The position numbers were made by a program, and so were the translations under genes. Under the pieces are notes generated by a model. The model saw only the letters and a program-made list of their open reading frames with translations. It did not search any database and had not been told where the DNA came from. Of a stretch of 47,526 nucleotides of DNA, positions 9,215 to 16,675 are shown in pieces (position 1 is the stretch's first letter; every line of letters begins with the position of its first letter). The stretch covers positions 1-47,526 of the forward strand of contig URDQ01000005.1 in assembly GCA_900546675.1 (NCBI GenBank). Reading direction: 5' to 3'. Source of the DNA: an uncultured Porphyromonas sp. GTDB lineage: Bacteria > Bacteroidota > Bacteroidia > Bacteroidales > Porphyromonadaceae.

Positions 9215-9829
9215 TTAGTTGCCCACGACCACATGCGCATGGCGTAGCACCTTGTCGTGAAGCATATAGCCCGTACGAACGCAGTCGATCACCTGCCCCT
9301 TCTGCTCTGGAGCAGGTGCCGGAATCATAGCCACAGCCTCATGTAGGTTGTCGTCAAAGGGACTACCCGTCGCCTCGATCATCACCACACCTTGCTTCTC
9401 TAAGTAACCAATCAGCTTATTATATATAAGGAGTAAACCCTCTACGATCGGATCCTCCTCACTCTTGCTCTCACGGGCATGCTTGACCGCTAGTTCGAAG
9501 TCGTCCACGATCGGGAGTAGCTCCTTGAGGACACGCTCTCCCCCATTCTTGATCAGGTCGCTCTTCTCCTGTAGCGTACGCTTGCGATAGTTGTCATACT
9601 CAGCCAGCATACGGAGATGCTGATCATTGAGCTTATCTAGAGACTCCTGTAGCTCAGCCAGCTGCTGCGCCTCCTCACACTGAGGCTCTGCAGTTGCAGT
9701 ATCCGTCTCAGTAGCTGCGGTGTCATCGCTCGCCTGCTCTGGTGTCTCTTGCTTCGTCTGATCCACCTGATCAGTATCTATATGTTGTGGCTCTGTATGG
9801 TTGCCACCCTTCTTATTGTCCTTTTTCAT
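9215..9829 (-). CDS. grpE: Nucleotide exchange factor GrpE
   Basis: GrpE releases ADP from DnaK in the DnaK-DnaJ-GrpE heat-shock cycle. The 204 residues have an acidic, Gln/Thr-rich disordered N-terminus (about 1-55), a long coiled coil (about 55-110, with EYDNYRKRTLQEK) and the C-terminal beta-domain with LHEAVAMIP and GYMLHDKVLRHAHVVV, the family signature. It leads the grpE-dnaJ pair. A perfect TAnnTTTG -7 box sits about 125 bases upstream, so the mRNA may have a long leader. Confidence 0.97.
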   Translation of the reverse strand: MKKDNKKGGNHTEPQHIDTDQVDQTKQETPEQASDDTAATETDTATAEPQCEEAQQLAELQESLDKLNDQHLRMLAEYDNYRKRTLQEKSDLIKNGGERVLKELLPIVDDFELAVKHARESKSEEDPIVEGLLLIYNKLIGYLEKQGVVMIEATGSPFDDNLHEAVAMIPAPAPEQKGQVIDCVRTGYMLHDKVLRHAHVVVGN

Positions 9830-9954
9830 ATTAGCTCTATATTTCTATCACAAGACTATACAATAACCCTGCCAAAGAGCAATTACAAGTATGCTGCCTA
9901 GCCAAGCTGGTCATTCTGTCACCAAGCCGTAGCGACATATCTCGTAATGCAGGA

Positions 9955-9962
9955 CAAAAGTA
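9955..9962 (-). promoter_or_regulatory. Putative -7 promoter box for grpE-dnaJ
   Basis: The minus strand reads TACTTTTG, matching TAnnTTTG, about 125 bases upstream of grpE. No convincing TTG box was found at the expected spacing. No CIRCE-type repeat was noticed between it and grpE. Confidence 0.45.
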
Positions 9963-10165
9963 CAACTAAATTTCTAGCTTCCCATAAGCTAGCTAAGGCA
10001 ATCCCGTTAAGGTTGATCATACGCTATGAGTACCATCAAGAGACTATTGCATAAAGGCGAATCGCTGTGTTGCTTTCGGGATTCGGCTTCGGTCACATAC
10101 GGAGGTATGCTCCCTTCAGACCTCACCCTCAGCGCCTTGCGCTTCATCCTTTCTGCAAAGTCAAG

Positions 10166-10301
10166 ACAATCTTGCTTGCAAGATTGTGAGACTGTTGACT
10201 TTTACAACAGTCTCATCAAGAGCGAGCATAACCTTTTGTCTCGTGAACGGAATGTCTGCATACATCAGTGTACGCATAGTCTAACGATTAGTCAGACTAT
10301 G
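10166..10301. repeat. Three consecutive inverted repeats
   Basis: ACAATCTTGC (10166-10175) and GCAAGATTGT (10178-10187) are exact complements separated by 2 bases. Touching it, TGAGACTGTTG (10187-10197) and CAACAGTCTCA (10205-10215) form an 11-bp perfect stem with a 7-base loop. Further on, CATAGTCT (10275-10282) pairs with AGACTATG (10294-10301). Such packing of stems suggests a structured RNA, a terminator cluster or the end of a miniature element. No function is known to me. Confidence 0.6.
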
Positions 10302-10306
10302 ACGAG

Positions 10307-10446
10307 TCAGATTAATTTGCGACTAGTTGCTACGGCGATGGCTTCAGCGATATTGCCCACACCCAACTTCTGAAAGAGAGCCTTGCGGTACCCCTTGACA
10401 GAGTCTTCTGATCGGTGTATGATCTGTGCTATCTCTCTAGTTCTAA
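10307..10446 (-). pseudogene. Remnant of a LuxR/GerE-type response-regulator DNA-binding domain
   Basis: Read on the minus strand, this segment encodes REIAQIIHRSEDSVKGYRKA followed by LFQKLGVGNIAEAIAVATSR and ends in a stop at 10307-10309. It has the layout of the second half of a LuxR-type helix-turn-helix (REIA, S..SVKxYR, KLGVxN, EAIxxA). The same frame runs into a TGA just upstream, and no receiver or other domain precedes it, so only about 45 codons are left. It is therefore a decayed gene fragment and would not make a working regulator. Confidence 0.6.
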
Positions 10447-10519
10447 CCAAGACATCTCAGAGATGACCTAACGGAGAAGAGCCTCAATCAAGAACTATAC
10501 GACAACTCTTTTTTAGCAC

Positions 10520-10565
10520 ATTGAGCAGGTCAGAGAGGACACCTACCTCCTCTGACTTGCTCAAT
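10520..10565 (+). terminator. Strong terminator-like hairpin with no gene before it
   Basis: ATTGAGCA (10520-10527) pairs with TGCTCAAT (10558-10565), and the stem continues with GTCAGAG against CTCTGAC and further G-C pairs. On the plus strand it is followed by TGCTTTTTAC, an intrinsic terminator layout. No plus-strand gene lies upstream for hundreds of bases, so it would end an unrecognised transcript or be incidental. Confidence 0.55.
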
Positions 10566-10606
10566 TGCTTTTTACTCCCTTTGCTTGACAAGCTGGTTGT
10601 TGAAGG

Positions 10607-10860
10607 CTCTCCACGTAGGGAATCGAAAATCCCTAGGGGGGATTTGGAAATCCCTAGGGAGGGACGAAACAATCCCTACGTAGGGGCGAGATGAAACTTC
10701 GGAGGAATCATTTCGTCTCCACGTGGAGAATCAAAAATCCCCACGTAGGCGAGAATCAAAACTTCGGAGGAATCAAATGAAACTTCGGAGGAATCATTTC
10801 GTCTCCACGTGGAGAATCAAAAATAGCCACGTGGAGATTTGGCGTTTTCCACGTGGCTAT
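10607..10860. repeat. Mosaic of YACGTR palindromes and GAAACTTCGGAGGAATC modules
   Basis: The segment is built from short dyads centred on CACGTG, TACGTA or CACGTA (for example CTCCACGTGGAG), CCCTAGGG-type dyads, and the module GAAACTTCGGAGGAATCA. A 48-base stretch at 10691-10738 recurs exactly at 10777-10824. Related material recurs at 26700-26850, 42915-42970 and, inverted, 43800-43865, always between genes. I do not recognise it as a named repeat family. Confidence 0.75.
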
Positions 10861-10949
10861 CATCTCTAGTCTCGTTTGAGTGGAATATCAGCTAGAGGAC
10901 TTCAAAATGAAAAGTATCCATATTGATGATCTGTAGTAACCTAATTTAG

Positions 10950-10957
10950 TATCTTTG
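10950..10957 (+). promoter_or_regulatory. Putative -7 box for the T9SS cargo gene
   Basis: TATCTTTG is a perfect TAnnTTTG match 70 bases upstream of the start at 11027. A TTG at 10923-10925 is 24 bases upstream of it, a little farther than the usual 17-23. Confidence 0.5.
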
Positions 10958-11026
10958 CGCTTAGCTATATAAGTCACCCTAAGGTGATGACCAGTTGCAC
11001 TTGTATAAACGTTTACTGAAACATAT

Positions 11027-12274
11027 ATGATGAGAAAGTTTGTCTCGGCTATCCTACTAGCCCTCCCCCTACTCTACTGCCAGAGTCTCTCTGCACAAGA
11101 GGCTTCGCAAAGTCTTAACCCACTATCACTACTGAGTGAGTACAACCTACAGGATGTGGGTCTCCTAGCTAAGCCCAACGAAGATGGCAAGACGTGGGGG
11201 GCGCTCTTTCAGTTTGGGCGCAATGTACCCTTTGAGTACAACGGCGATGCTCCTCGTGAGGCTGCTAATGTATCGGGCAACGATCCCAAGGTGTGGAGTA
11301 AGAGCTTCTTGACAAAAACCGAAGGGCAGACCAAGTACGACTGGCTCACCACTGGAGCTCTCGGAGATAAGTGGACCGACATCGTAGCTCTAGCGGTCGA
11401 TGCGCCAGCAGCTTATCGGGGCGAAAACGGCGGTGACCCTTGCCCTAAGGGGATGCACATACCGAGCTACACGGAGTGGACAGCTGTCATGCCGAGCTCC
11501 TTTGAGGTGGCCAACTTCACGGGTAAGATAGGCATCAAGCACACGACCGAGTCTATCACCATACAGGGGCAAACGAAGGAGTATCAAGCTGACTACTACA
11601 GCAAGGTCAAAAACGAAATCATCGGCATCAAGTGTAGCGATGAGAGCGGGATGTATCGCACAGCCTTCCGCTGGACGTGGTCAGACTACGGACTGCTCAT
11701 CGAGGCTAAGTGGATCGGACAGAGGTATGCGACTATTGAGGATCTCATCGCTGAGACAGACTTCTGGACGACAGATCAAGAGCGCATCGTAACACGCTTC
11801 CTACCTGCTGCGGGCTACATCTCTGGCTCTACAGGGTTGGCTGATCAGCGATACGGTGATCTATACTATTGGTCAGCAGCTGCCTCGCAGACGAAAGATG
11901 GCTTTGCACCGACCGTGTGGGGCTATCCATATGGTGAGGAGTTTGGTGATGGTGGAGTAGCTATGTACGAAGATGTTATGGGACGCTATAGCGCAGCTTG
12001 TATACGCTGTATGATGGGACAACCCGTCTCGACAGGTATCCTCGCCCCCACCCAGCAGGCGACTCTCAGCGCTACTTCTGATGCCAACGGGGTACTAGCT
12101 ATCTCTGTGTCTTCTGACCTCATCGGAGCGAGCTACCAGCTCTACACCACAGAGGGTCTACTCGTTGAGCAGGGCATCCTCTCAGATATGCAACAGTGGA
12201 TCAACATAGCGCACTTACCTAACGGATACTACATTCTCACAGTAGGACAGCAAGCGGTCAAAGTGAAGCGATAG
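11027..12274 (+). CDS. Secreted protein with T9SS sorting domain
   Basis: This 415-residue protein starts with a signal peptide (about 1-23, MMRKFVSAILLALPLLY...SLSA). The middle contains GGDPCPKGMHIPSYTEWTAV (about 135-155) and later CIRCMM, a pattern of the Fibrobacter-succinogenes-type (FSU paralogous) domain common in Bacteroidota surface proteins. The last 80 or so residues, with YQLYTTEGLLVEQG, INIAHLPNGYYILTV and a terminal KVKR, fit a type-A C-terminal sorting domain that sends proteins through the type IX system for surface anchoring or release. It sits alone with its own promoter and a downstream hairpin. The ligand or role is unknown. The second ATG (11030) is an equally good start. 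Confidence 0.8.
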   Translation: MMRKFVSAILLALPLLYCQSLSAQEASQSLNPLSLLSEYNLQDVGLLAKPNEDGKTWGALFQFGRNVPFEYNGDAPREAANVSGNDPKVWSKSFLTKTEGQTKYDWLTTGALGDKWTDIVALAVDAPAAYRGENGGDPCPKGMHIPSYTEWTAVMPSSFEVANFTGKIGIKHTTESITIQGQTKEYQADYYSKVKNEIIGIKCSDESGMYRTAFRWTWSDYGLLIEAKWIGQRYATIEDLIAETDFWTTDQERIVTRFLPAAGYISGSTGLADQRYGDLYYWSAAASQTKDGFAPTVWGYPYGEEFGDGGVAMYEDVMGRYSAACIRCMMGQPVSTGILAPTQQATLSATSDANGVLAISVSSDLIGASYQLYTTEGLLVEQGILSDMQQWINIAHLPNGYYILTVGQQAVKVKR

Positions 12275-12293
12275 CACTTTGTACTCAGTACTC

Positions 12294-12313
12294 AATCCAC
12301 TATGTCGTGGATT
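12294..12313 (+). terminator. Possible terminator after the T9SS cargo gene
   Basis: AATCCAC (12294-12300) pairs with GTGGATT (12307-12313) with a 6-base loop, followed by a moderately T-rich stretch. It lies 20 bases after the stop. Confidence 0.45.
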
Positions 12314-12354
12314 TGTCGTAATTTTGGAAAGCTAATGGGGTCAGAAGACTTCAT

Positions 12355-12362
12355 TAGCTTTG
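12355..12362 (+). promoter_or_regulatory. Putative -7 box for galE
   Basis: TAGCTTTG matches TAnnTTTG and is 22 bases upstream of the galE ATG at 12385. No TTG is seen at ideal spacing. Confidence 0.4.
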
Positions 12363-12384
12363 TCCTAATGAATTACTATTGCTC

Positions 12385-13461
12385 ATGACAATGCAAGAAC
12401 AGACCCAAAAGTCTATCCTACTAACTGGTGGCTGTGGATACATAGCCTCTCACACGGCGGTCGTCCTGCAGGAGGCGGGATACGATGTCATCCTCGTGGA
12501 CAACCTATCGAATTCGCGTCGTGAGGTAGTTGATGCGATTGCTCAGATCACCTCGATACGACCACTCTTCTACGAGGTGGACTGTACCGATGAGACTGCT
12601 ATGGGTGAGATCTTCGAGCATCATAAGGGCGAGATAGAAGGGGTTATCCACTTTGCAGCGCACAAGGCAGTCGGAGAGTCTGTCGAGCAGCCTCTACGCT
12701 ACTACGACAACAATATCAATTCGCTCATCACGCTCCTACGCTGTATGGAGCGGTATGGTGTGCAGCACTTGGTTTTCTCCTCATCCTGTACGGTTTACGG
12801 ACAGCCGACGGCTGAGCATCTGCCGATCACCGAGTCGGCACCCCGTCAAGATGCTACCTCGCCTTATGGCAATACGAAGCGCATCAACGAGGATATCATC
12901 ACAGACTCCGTACGTAGTGGCATGCCACTGCAAGCGGTCATACTACGATACTTTAACCCTATCGGGGCGCACCCCTCGGCACTCATTGGCGAAGAGCCTG
13001 TGGGGACACCGCAAAACCTTATTCCTTTCCTGACCCAGACGGTGACTGGGCTTCGCAAGGAGCTCGTTGTCTTTGGCAATGACTACAACACGCCTGACGG
13101 CACCTGCATACGTGACTACATTGATGTGATGGACCTAGCGCAGGCTCATCTAGCAGCACTACGTCGTCTACATCGCAACGATGTGGGTGCAGCGACTCCT
13201 GCTCTCTATATATATAATGTAGGTATGGGGCGTGGACTGAGCGTCTTGGAGCTGATACAAGCCTTCGAGCGCGCCACGGGGCGCAAGGTGCCATACCGCA
13301 TAGGCGACCGCAGAGCGGGCGACATAGAGCAGATATGGGCCGACACGAGCTATGGGGAGCAGGAGCTACAGTGGCACGCTGAGATACCTATCGAGGAGAG
13401 CCTGCGACGTGCTTGGCACTGGCAAGAGGCTCTAGACAAGCGAGACAAGACAACTAATTAA
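12385..13461 (+). CDS. galE: UDP-glucose 4-epimerase
   Basis: GalE interconverts UDP-glucose and UDP-galactose with bound NAD in the cytoplasm. The product (about 358 residues) shows the Rossmann signature ILLTGGCGYIASHT near the N-terminus; the third glycine of the usual GxxGxxG is alanine. The catalytic YGNTK (Tyr-x3-Lys) lies near residue 160, preceded by FSSSCTVYG, and RDYIDVMDLA and YNVGMGRGLSVLEL follow as in the family. I choose ATG 12385; 12391 is also possible, and a TTG at 12379 is less likely. It heads a long run of plus-strand genes. Confidence 0.94.
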   Translation: MTMQEQTQKSILLTGGCGYIASHTAVVLQEAGYDVILVDNLSNSRREVVDAIAQITSIRPLFYEVDCTDETAMGEIFEHHKGEIEGVIHFAAHKAVGESVEQPLRYYDNNINSLITLLRCMERYGVQHLVFSSSCTVYGQPTAEHLPITESAPRQDATSPYGNTKRINEDIITDSVRSGMPLQAVILRYFNPIGAHPSALIGEEPVGTPQNLIPFLTQTVTGLRKELVVFGNDYNTPDGTCIRDYIDVMDLAQAHLAALRRLHRNDVGAATPALYIYNVGMGRGLSVLELIQAFERATGRKVPYRIGDRRAGDIEQIWADTSYGEQELQWHAEIPIEESLRRAWHWQEALDKRDKTTN

Positions 13462-13499
13462 AGAGATTACAATCCTAACTATTTAACGAATAAACAACT

Positions 13500-13880
13500 A
13501 TGAACTTCCCAAACGAACTAAAGTACACGGCTGACCACGAGTGGGTACGCATCAATGGCAACGAGGCTGTCATCGGCATCACCGACTTCGCTCAGAGCGA
13601 GCTAGGCGAGATCGTCTACGTAGACGTCGACACTGAGGGTGAGAAGATTGACCGCAACGAGGTCTTTGGCTCTATCGAGGCTGTCAAGACCGTTTCTGAC
13701 CTGATGATGCCTATGACGGGCGAGGTCTTAGAGGTCAATGCGGAGCTCGAGGATGCTCCTGAGCTGGTCAACGAGGATCCATACGGCAAGGGCTGGATCA
13801 TCAAGATAGCTATCGAAAACCTCGCAGAGGCTGACGAGCTACTGGACGCTGCTGGCTATCAAGAGAAGATCGGTAAGTAA
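13500..13880 (+). CDS. gcvH: Glycine cleavage system H protein
   Basis: GcvH carries the lipoyl group that shuttles the aminomethyl moiety between the P, T and L proteins of glycine cleavage. The 126 residues include YTADHEWVRI (about 9-18), GITDFAQSELGEIVYVD (about 26-42) and the lipoylation site ESVEAVK-like segment GSIEAVKTVSDL with Lys63. It is followed 12 bases later by purE. The other gcv genes are not in the window. Confidence 0.97.
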   Translation: MNFPNELKYTADHEWVRINGNEAVIGITDFAQSELGEIVYVDVDTEGEKIDRNEVFGSIEAVKTVSDLMMPMTGEVLEVNAELEDAPELVNEDPYGKGWIIKIAIENLAEADELLDAAGYQEKIGK

Positions 13881-13892
13881 GACCTAGAGCAG

Positions 13893-14402
13893 ATGCAACC
13901 TCTCGTTAGTGTCATCATGGGTAGCACGAGTGACCTACCCATTATGCAGCGTGCCGCCAAGCAACTGGAGGCACTGGAGATACCCTTCGAGCTACTCGCA
14001 CTCTCTGCCCATCGTACACCCGATGAGGTAGCTGAGTTCGCACGAGGTGCCGAGGAGCGTGGCGTACGTGTCATCATAGCTGCTGCTGGTATGGCCGCAC
14101 ACCTATGCGGTGTCATCGCTTCGATGACTACACTGCCTGTGATCGGAGTGCCTATTGATGCCTCTCTAGAGGGACTAGACGCTCTGCTGGCTATCGTACA
14201 GATGCCTCCGGGCATCCCCGTAGCAACGGTCGGAGTCAATGCTGCTCAAAACGCAGCTCTCCTAGCTGCTCAGATGCTCGCTCTGGGCGATCCTGAGATA
14301 GCTCAGAGAGTGAGAGCTCAGAAGGCTTCGCTCAAGGAGAAAATCGTCAAAGCTAACAAAGAGCTAGCTCAGATCTCTGACTACAAGTACAAAACGAACT
14401 AA
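13893..14402 (+). CDS. purE: N5-carboxyaminoimidazole ribonucleotide mutase
   Basis: PurE class I converts N5-CAIR to CAIR in de novo purine synthesis. The 169 residues contain the signature MGSTSDLPIM (about 9-18), the catalytic LSAHRTPDEV (about 38-47), and AAAGMAAHLCGV with later GVNAAQNAALLAAQML. Length matches the family. It sits between gcvH and ispG on the same strand; 102 bases with no clear gene separate it from ispG. Confidence 0.97.
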   Translation: MQPLVSVIMGSTSDLPIMQRAAKQLEALEIPFELLALSAHRTPDEVAEFARGAEERGVRVIIAAAGMAAHLCGVIASMTTLPVIGVPIDASLEGLDALLAIVQMPPGIPVATVGVNAAQNAALLAAQMLALGDPEIAQRVRAQKASLKEKIVKANKELAQISDYKYKTN

Positions 14403-14504
14403 GGATATGACGATGTAGAGGCGGAGGGCGATAGATCTTTTGTCCTCCTCCCCTACTCGTCTATCTATCTTTTATACACAACCTACCATACGCTCTATTC
14501 GTTT

Positions 14505-16220
14505 ATGTCTCTCTGCAGATACCAGCGTCGTCATTGCTACACCGTACCTGTCGGCGAGGCTCGTCTAGGAGGCGAGTCTCCATTGCTCTTGCAGAGCATG
14601 GCCAACGTAAGTACGATGGAGACCGACCTCTGTGTGGCACAAGCCTTACGCTGTGCCAGCGAGGGGTGTCAACTCTTTAGATACACTGCTCAGGGTGTGC
14701 GAGAGGCTACCAATCTAGGCGTGATCGCTGAGCGACTACACGCCGAGGGGTGTAGTATGCCTCTTGTGGCTGACATACACTTTAGGAGCGAACCCGCCTT
14801 TGAGGCGCTCAAGTATGTGGACAAGGTGCGTATCAACCCAGGCAACTTCCTGCATCAGAAGGCTTCGCTAGACGATGAGACGGCACGGGCGGAGATCGCT
14901 GAGGTCTTCGGACGCTTTGTTCGCGAAGCACAGGCTCGTCACCGAGCTATACGCATTGGGGTCAATCACGGCTCCCTCTCTGAGCGCATCCTAGCTCAGT
15001 ATGGCAACACGCCCGAGGGAATGGTCGCCTCCTGTATGGAGTACCTAGAGGTGTGCGACAGCTTGGGGATGCGTGACGTGGTCATTTCGATGAAAGCCTC
15101 TAACGTCTTAGTTATGACGCAAGCCGTACGGCTACTAGTAGAGCGTATGGATGCGCTATACTGGCACTACCCGCTACACCTCGGAGTCACCGAGGCGGGA
15201 GCTGGTGAGGACGGGCGTGTCAAGAGCTGTATAGGCATTGCCAGCCTGCTCGTTGACGGACTAGGCGACACGCTGAGAGTCTCTCTAAGCGAGGAGCCTG
15301 AGGCGGAGCTTCGCTTTGGCAAGAAGCTCATCGCTTACATCGATCAGTTGGCCACTTTTGACCAGACTAGACCGATCTACGCTAGCCACACTTATCGCTC
15401 CGTAACCCGTGACCAAGCACAGGGTGCTAAGACGCAGGCGAACGCTCCCGCTGTGCTAACACTAGACAGTGACGGGACGGCTCTCAACGTGGGCTTTGAT
15501 GCTCGACTAGAGGAGACGCAATTGGCTTTCCTAGATGAGCAACAACCATTACAGGTCATCGACCTAGACACACCATTGGATCGGCTCTTACAGCATCTAG
15601 AGGACTTTGTAGCTCACTGGGACGGACACGCTTGGCTAGAGCTGCGAGGCGCAGAGCTGGACTATATATATAAGGTACGCTATGCCGTGGATCAGCTTTC
15701 GACAAGAGGCACGATGCCTCGCATCTTACTGCACTATGCGTCCCATGCGAGAGGCTATGACGACATATTGATCGACTGCGCCACGCAACTCGGCTCCCTA
15801 CTGCTAGAGGGACTCGGCAATGCGGTAGCTCTCTCAGCAGTGGCTATGAGTCCTAAGGCTCGTCTAAATCTCCTCAATGGTATCCTGCAGGCGGTACGCA
15901 TCAAGATGACTCACACGGAGTTCATCAGCTGTCCAGGCTGTGGGCGCACGCTCTTCGACCTCCAGCAGACGGTGGCGCAGGTCAAGCAACGACTAGCGCA
16001 TCTGCCTAATCTCAAGATCGGTGTGATGGGTTGCATCGTCAATGGTCCTGGCGAAATGGCCGACGCTGACTACGGCTACGTGGGTGGAGGCGTCGGCAAG
16101 GTCGACCTATACCGAGGACAAGAGCGACTCGTACACGGCATTCCTTCGGCAGAAGCTGTGGATCGTCTCATCGAGCTCATCAAGAGTGACGGCAAGTGGT
16201 GCGACCCGCCACAGCAATAA
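14505..16220 (+). CDS. ispG: 4-hydroxy-3-methylbut-2-enyl-diphosphate synthase (long form)
   Basis: IspG (GcpE) makes HMBPP from MEcPP in the MEP isoprenoid pathway, using a 4Fe-4S cluster. At 571 residues it is the long form with a central insertion domain, typical of Bacteroidota, Chlamydia and plants. Landmarks are LQSMANVSTMETD (about 28-40), VDKVRINPGNF (about 105-115) and the C-terminal cluster-binding region CPGCGRTLFDLQ with GCIVNGPGEMADADYGYVGG. The stop is 20 bases before the dut start, suggesting co-transcription. Confidence 0.96.
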   Translation: MSLCRYQRRHCYTVPVGEARLGGESPLLLQSMANVSTMETDLCVAQALRCASEGCQLFRYTAQGVREATNLGVIAERLHAEGCSMPLVADIHFRSEPAFEALKYVDKVRINPGNFLHQKASLDDETARAEIAEVFGRFVREAQARHRAIRIGVNHGSLSERILAQYGNTPEGMVASCMEYLEVCDSLGMRDVVISMKASNVLVMTQAVRLLVERMDALYWHYPLHLGVTEAGAGEDGRVKSCIGIASLLVDGLGDTLRVSLSEEPEAELRFGKKLIAYIDQLATFDQTRPIYASHTYRSVTRDQAQGAKTQANAPAVLTLDSDGTALNVGFDARLEETQLAFLDEQQPLQVIDLDTPLDRLLQHLEDFVAHWDGHAWLELRGAELDYIYKVRYAVDQLSTRGTMPRILLHYASHARGYDDILIDCATQLGSLLLEGLGNAVALSAVAMSPKARLNLLNGILQAVRIKMTHTEFISCPGCGRTLFDLQQTVAQVKQRLAHLPNLKIGVMGCIVNGPGEMADADYGYVGGGVGKVDLYRGQERLVHGIPSAEAVDRLIELIKSDGKWCDPPQQ

Positions 16221-16240
16221 CCTTTACACCAACGCTACTT

Positions 16241-16675
16241 ATGCTTTCTATTCGGATTATCAACCGCTCTTCCTATCCCCTACCTCAATACGCTACGGCA
16301 CTCTCAGCGGGGCTTGACCTACGCGCCAACCTAGAGCAAAGTGTCTCGCTAGCGCCCCTAGAGCGTCGACTAATACCCACAGGCCTATTTATGGAGATAC
16401 CCGCCGGCTACGAGGGACAGGTGCGTCCACGCAGTGGGCTAGCCCTCAAGCAGGGACTGACCGTACTCAATGCGCCTGGCACGATCGACGCAGACTACCG
16501 TGGCGAGCTACAGGTGATCCTCATCAATCTATCTCAAGAGACGGTGGAGGTAGCTCCCGGTGAGCGCATCGCCCAGTTAGTCTTCGCTCGCCACGAGCAG
16601 TGTGACTGGATCGAGGTGGAGAGCCTCTCGGACACCCAGCGAGGCGATGGCGGTTTTGGACATACGGGCGTATGA
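16241..16675 (+). CDS. dut: Deoxyuridine triphosphatase
   Basis: Dut hydrolyses dUTP to dUMP and pyrophosphate, keeping uracil out of DNA and feeding dTMP synthesis. From ATG 16241 the product is 144 residues. All five family motifs are visible: AGLDLRA, PRSGLALKQG, GTIDADYRGE, ERIAQLVF and the C-terminal RGDGGFGHTG. The reading frame is open further upstream to 16196, but that would overlap ispG and add a sequence foreign to the family. The stop overlaps the next start (ATGA), indicating coupling. Confidence 0.96.
   Translation: MLSIRIINRSSYPLPQYATALSAGLDLRANLEQSVSLAPLERRLIPTGLFMEIPAGYEGQVRPRSGLALKQGLTVLNAPGTIDADYRGELQVILINLSQETVEVAPGERIAQLVFARHEQCDWIEVESLSDTQRGDGGFGHTGV

Larger units (their letters stand above)
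9830..11026. other. 1.2 kb intergenic region without an intact gene
   Basis: This stretch separates grpE (minus) from the T9SS cargo gene (plus). From left to right it holds the grpE promoter box (9955-9962), a run of near-perfect hairpins (10166-10301), the remains of a LuxR-type DNA-binding domain on the minus strand (10307-10446), a strong plus-strand terminator-like hairpin (10520-10565), a mosaic of palindromic repeats (10607-10860) and a promoter box for the next gene (10950-10957). A 115-codon frame at 10026-10373 crosses the hairpins and looks accidental. Confidence 0.7.

Noticed and set aside
10026..10373. 115-codon plus-strand frame
   Set aside because: It runs through several inverted repeats and the antisense of the LuxR fragment, has no recognisable motif, and its composition is unlike the neighbouring genes.
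12385..13461. GalE inactivated by the GYIA change in the Rossmann motif
   Set aside because: Only the third glycine is replaced by alanine, which is tolerated in related dehydrogenase folds, and the catalytic Tyr-x3-Lys is intact.
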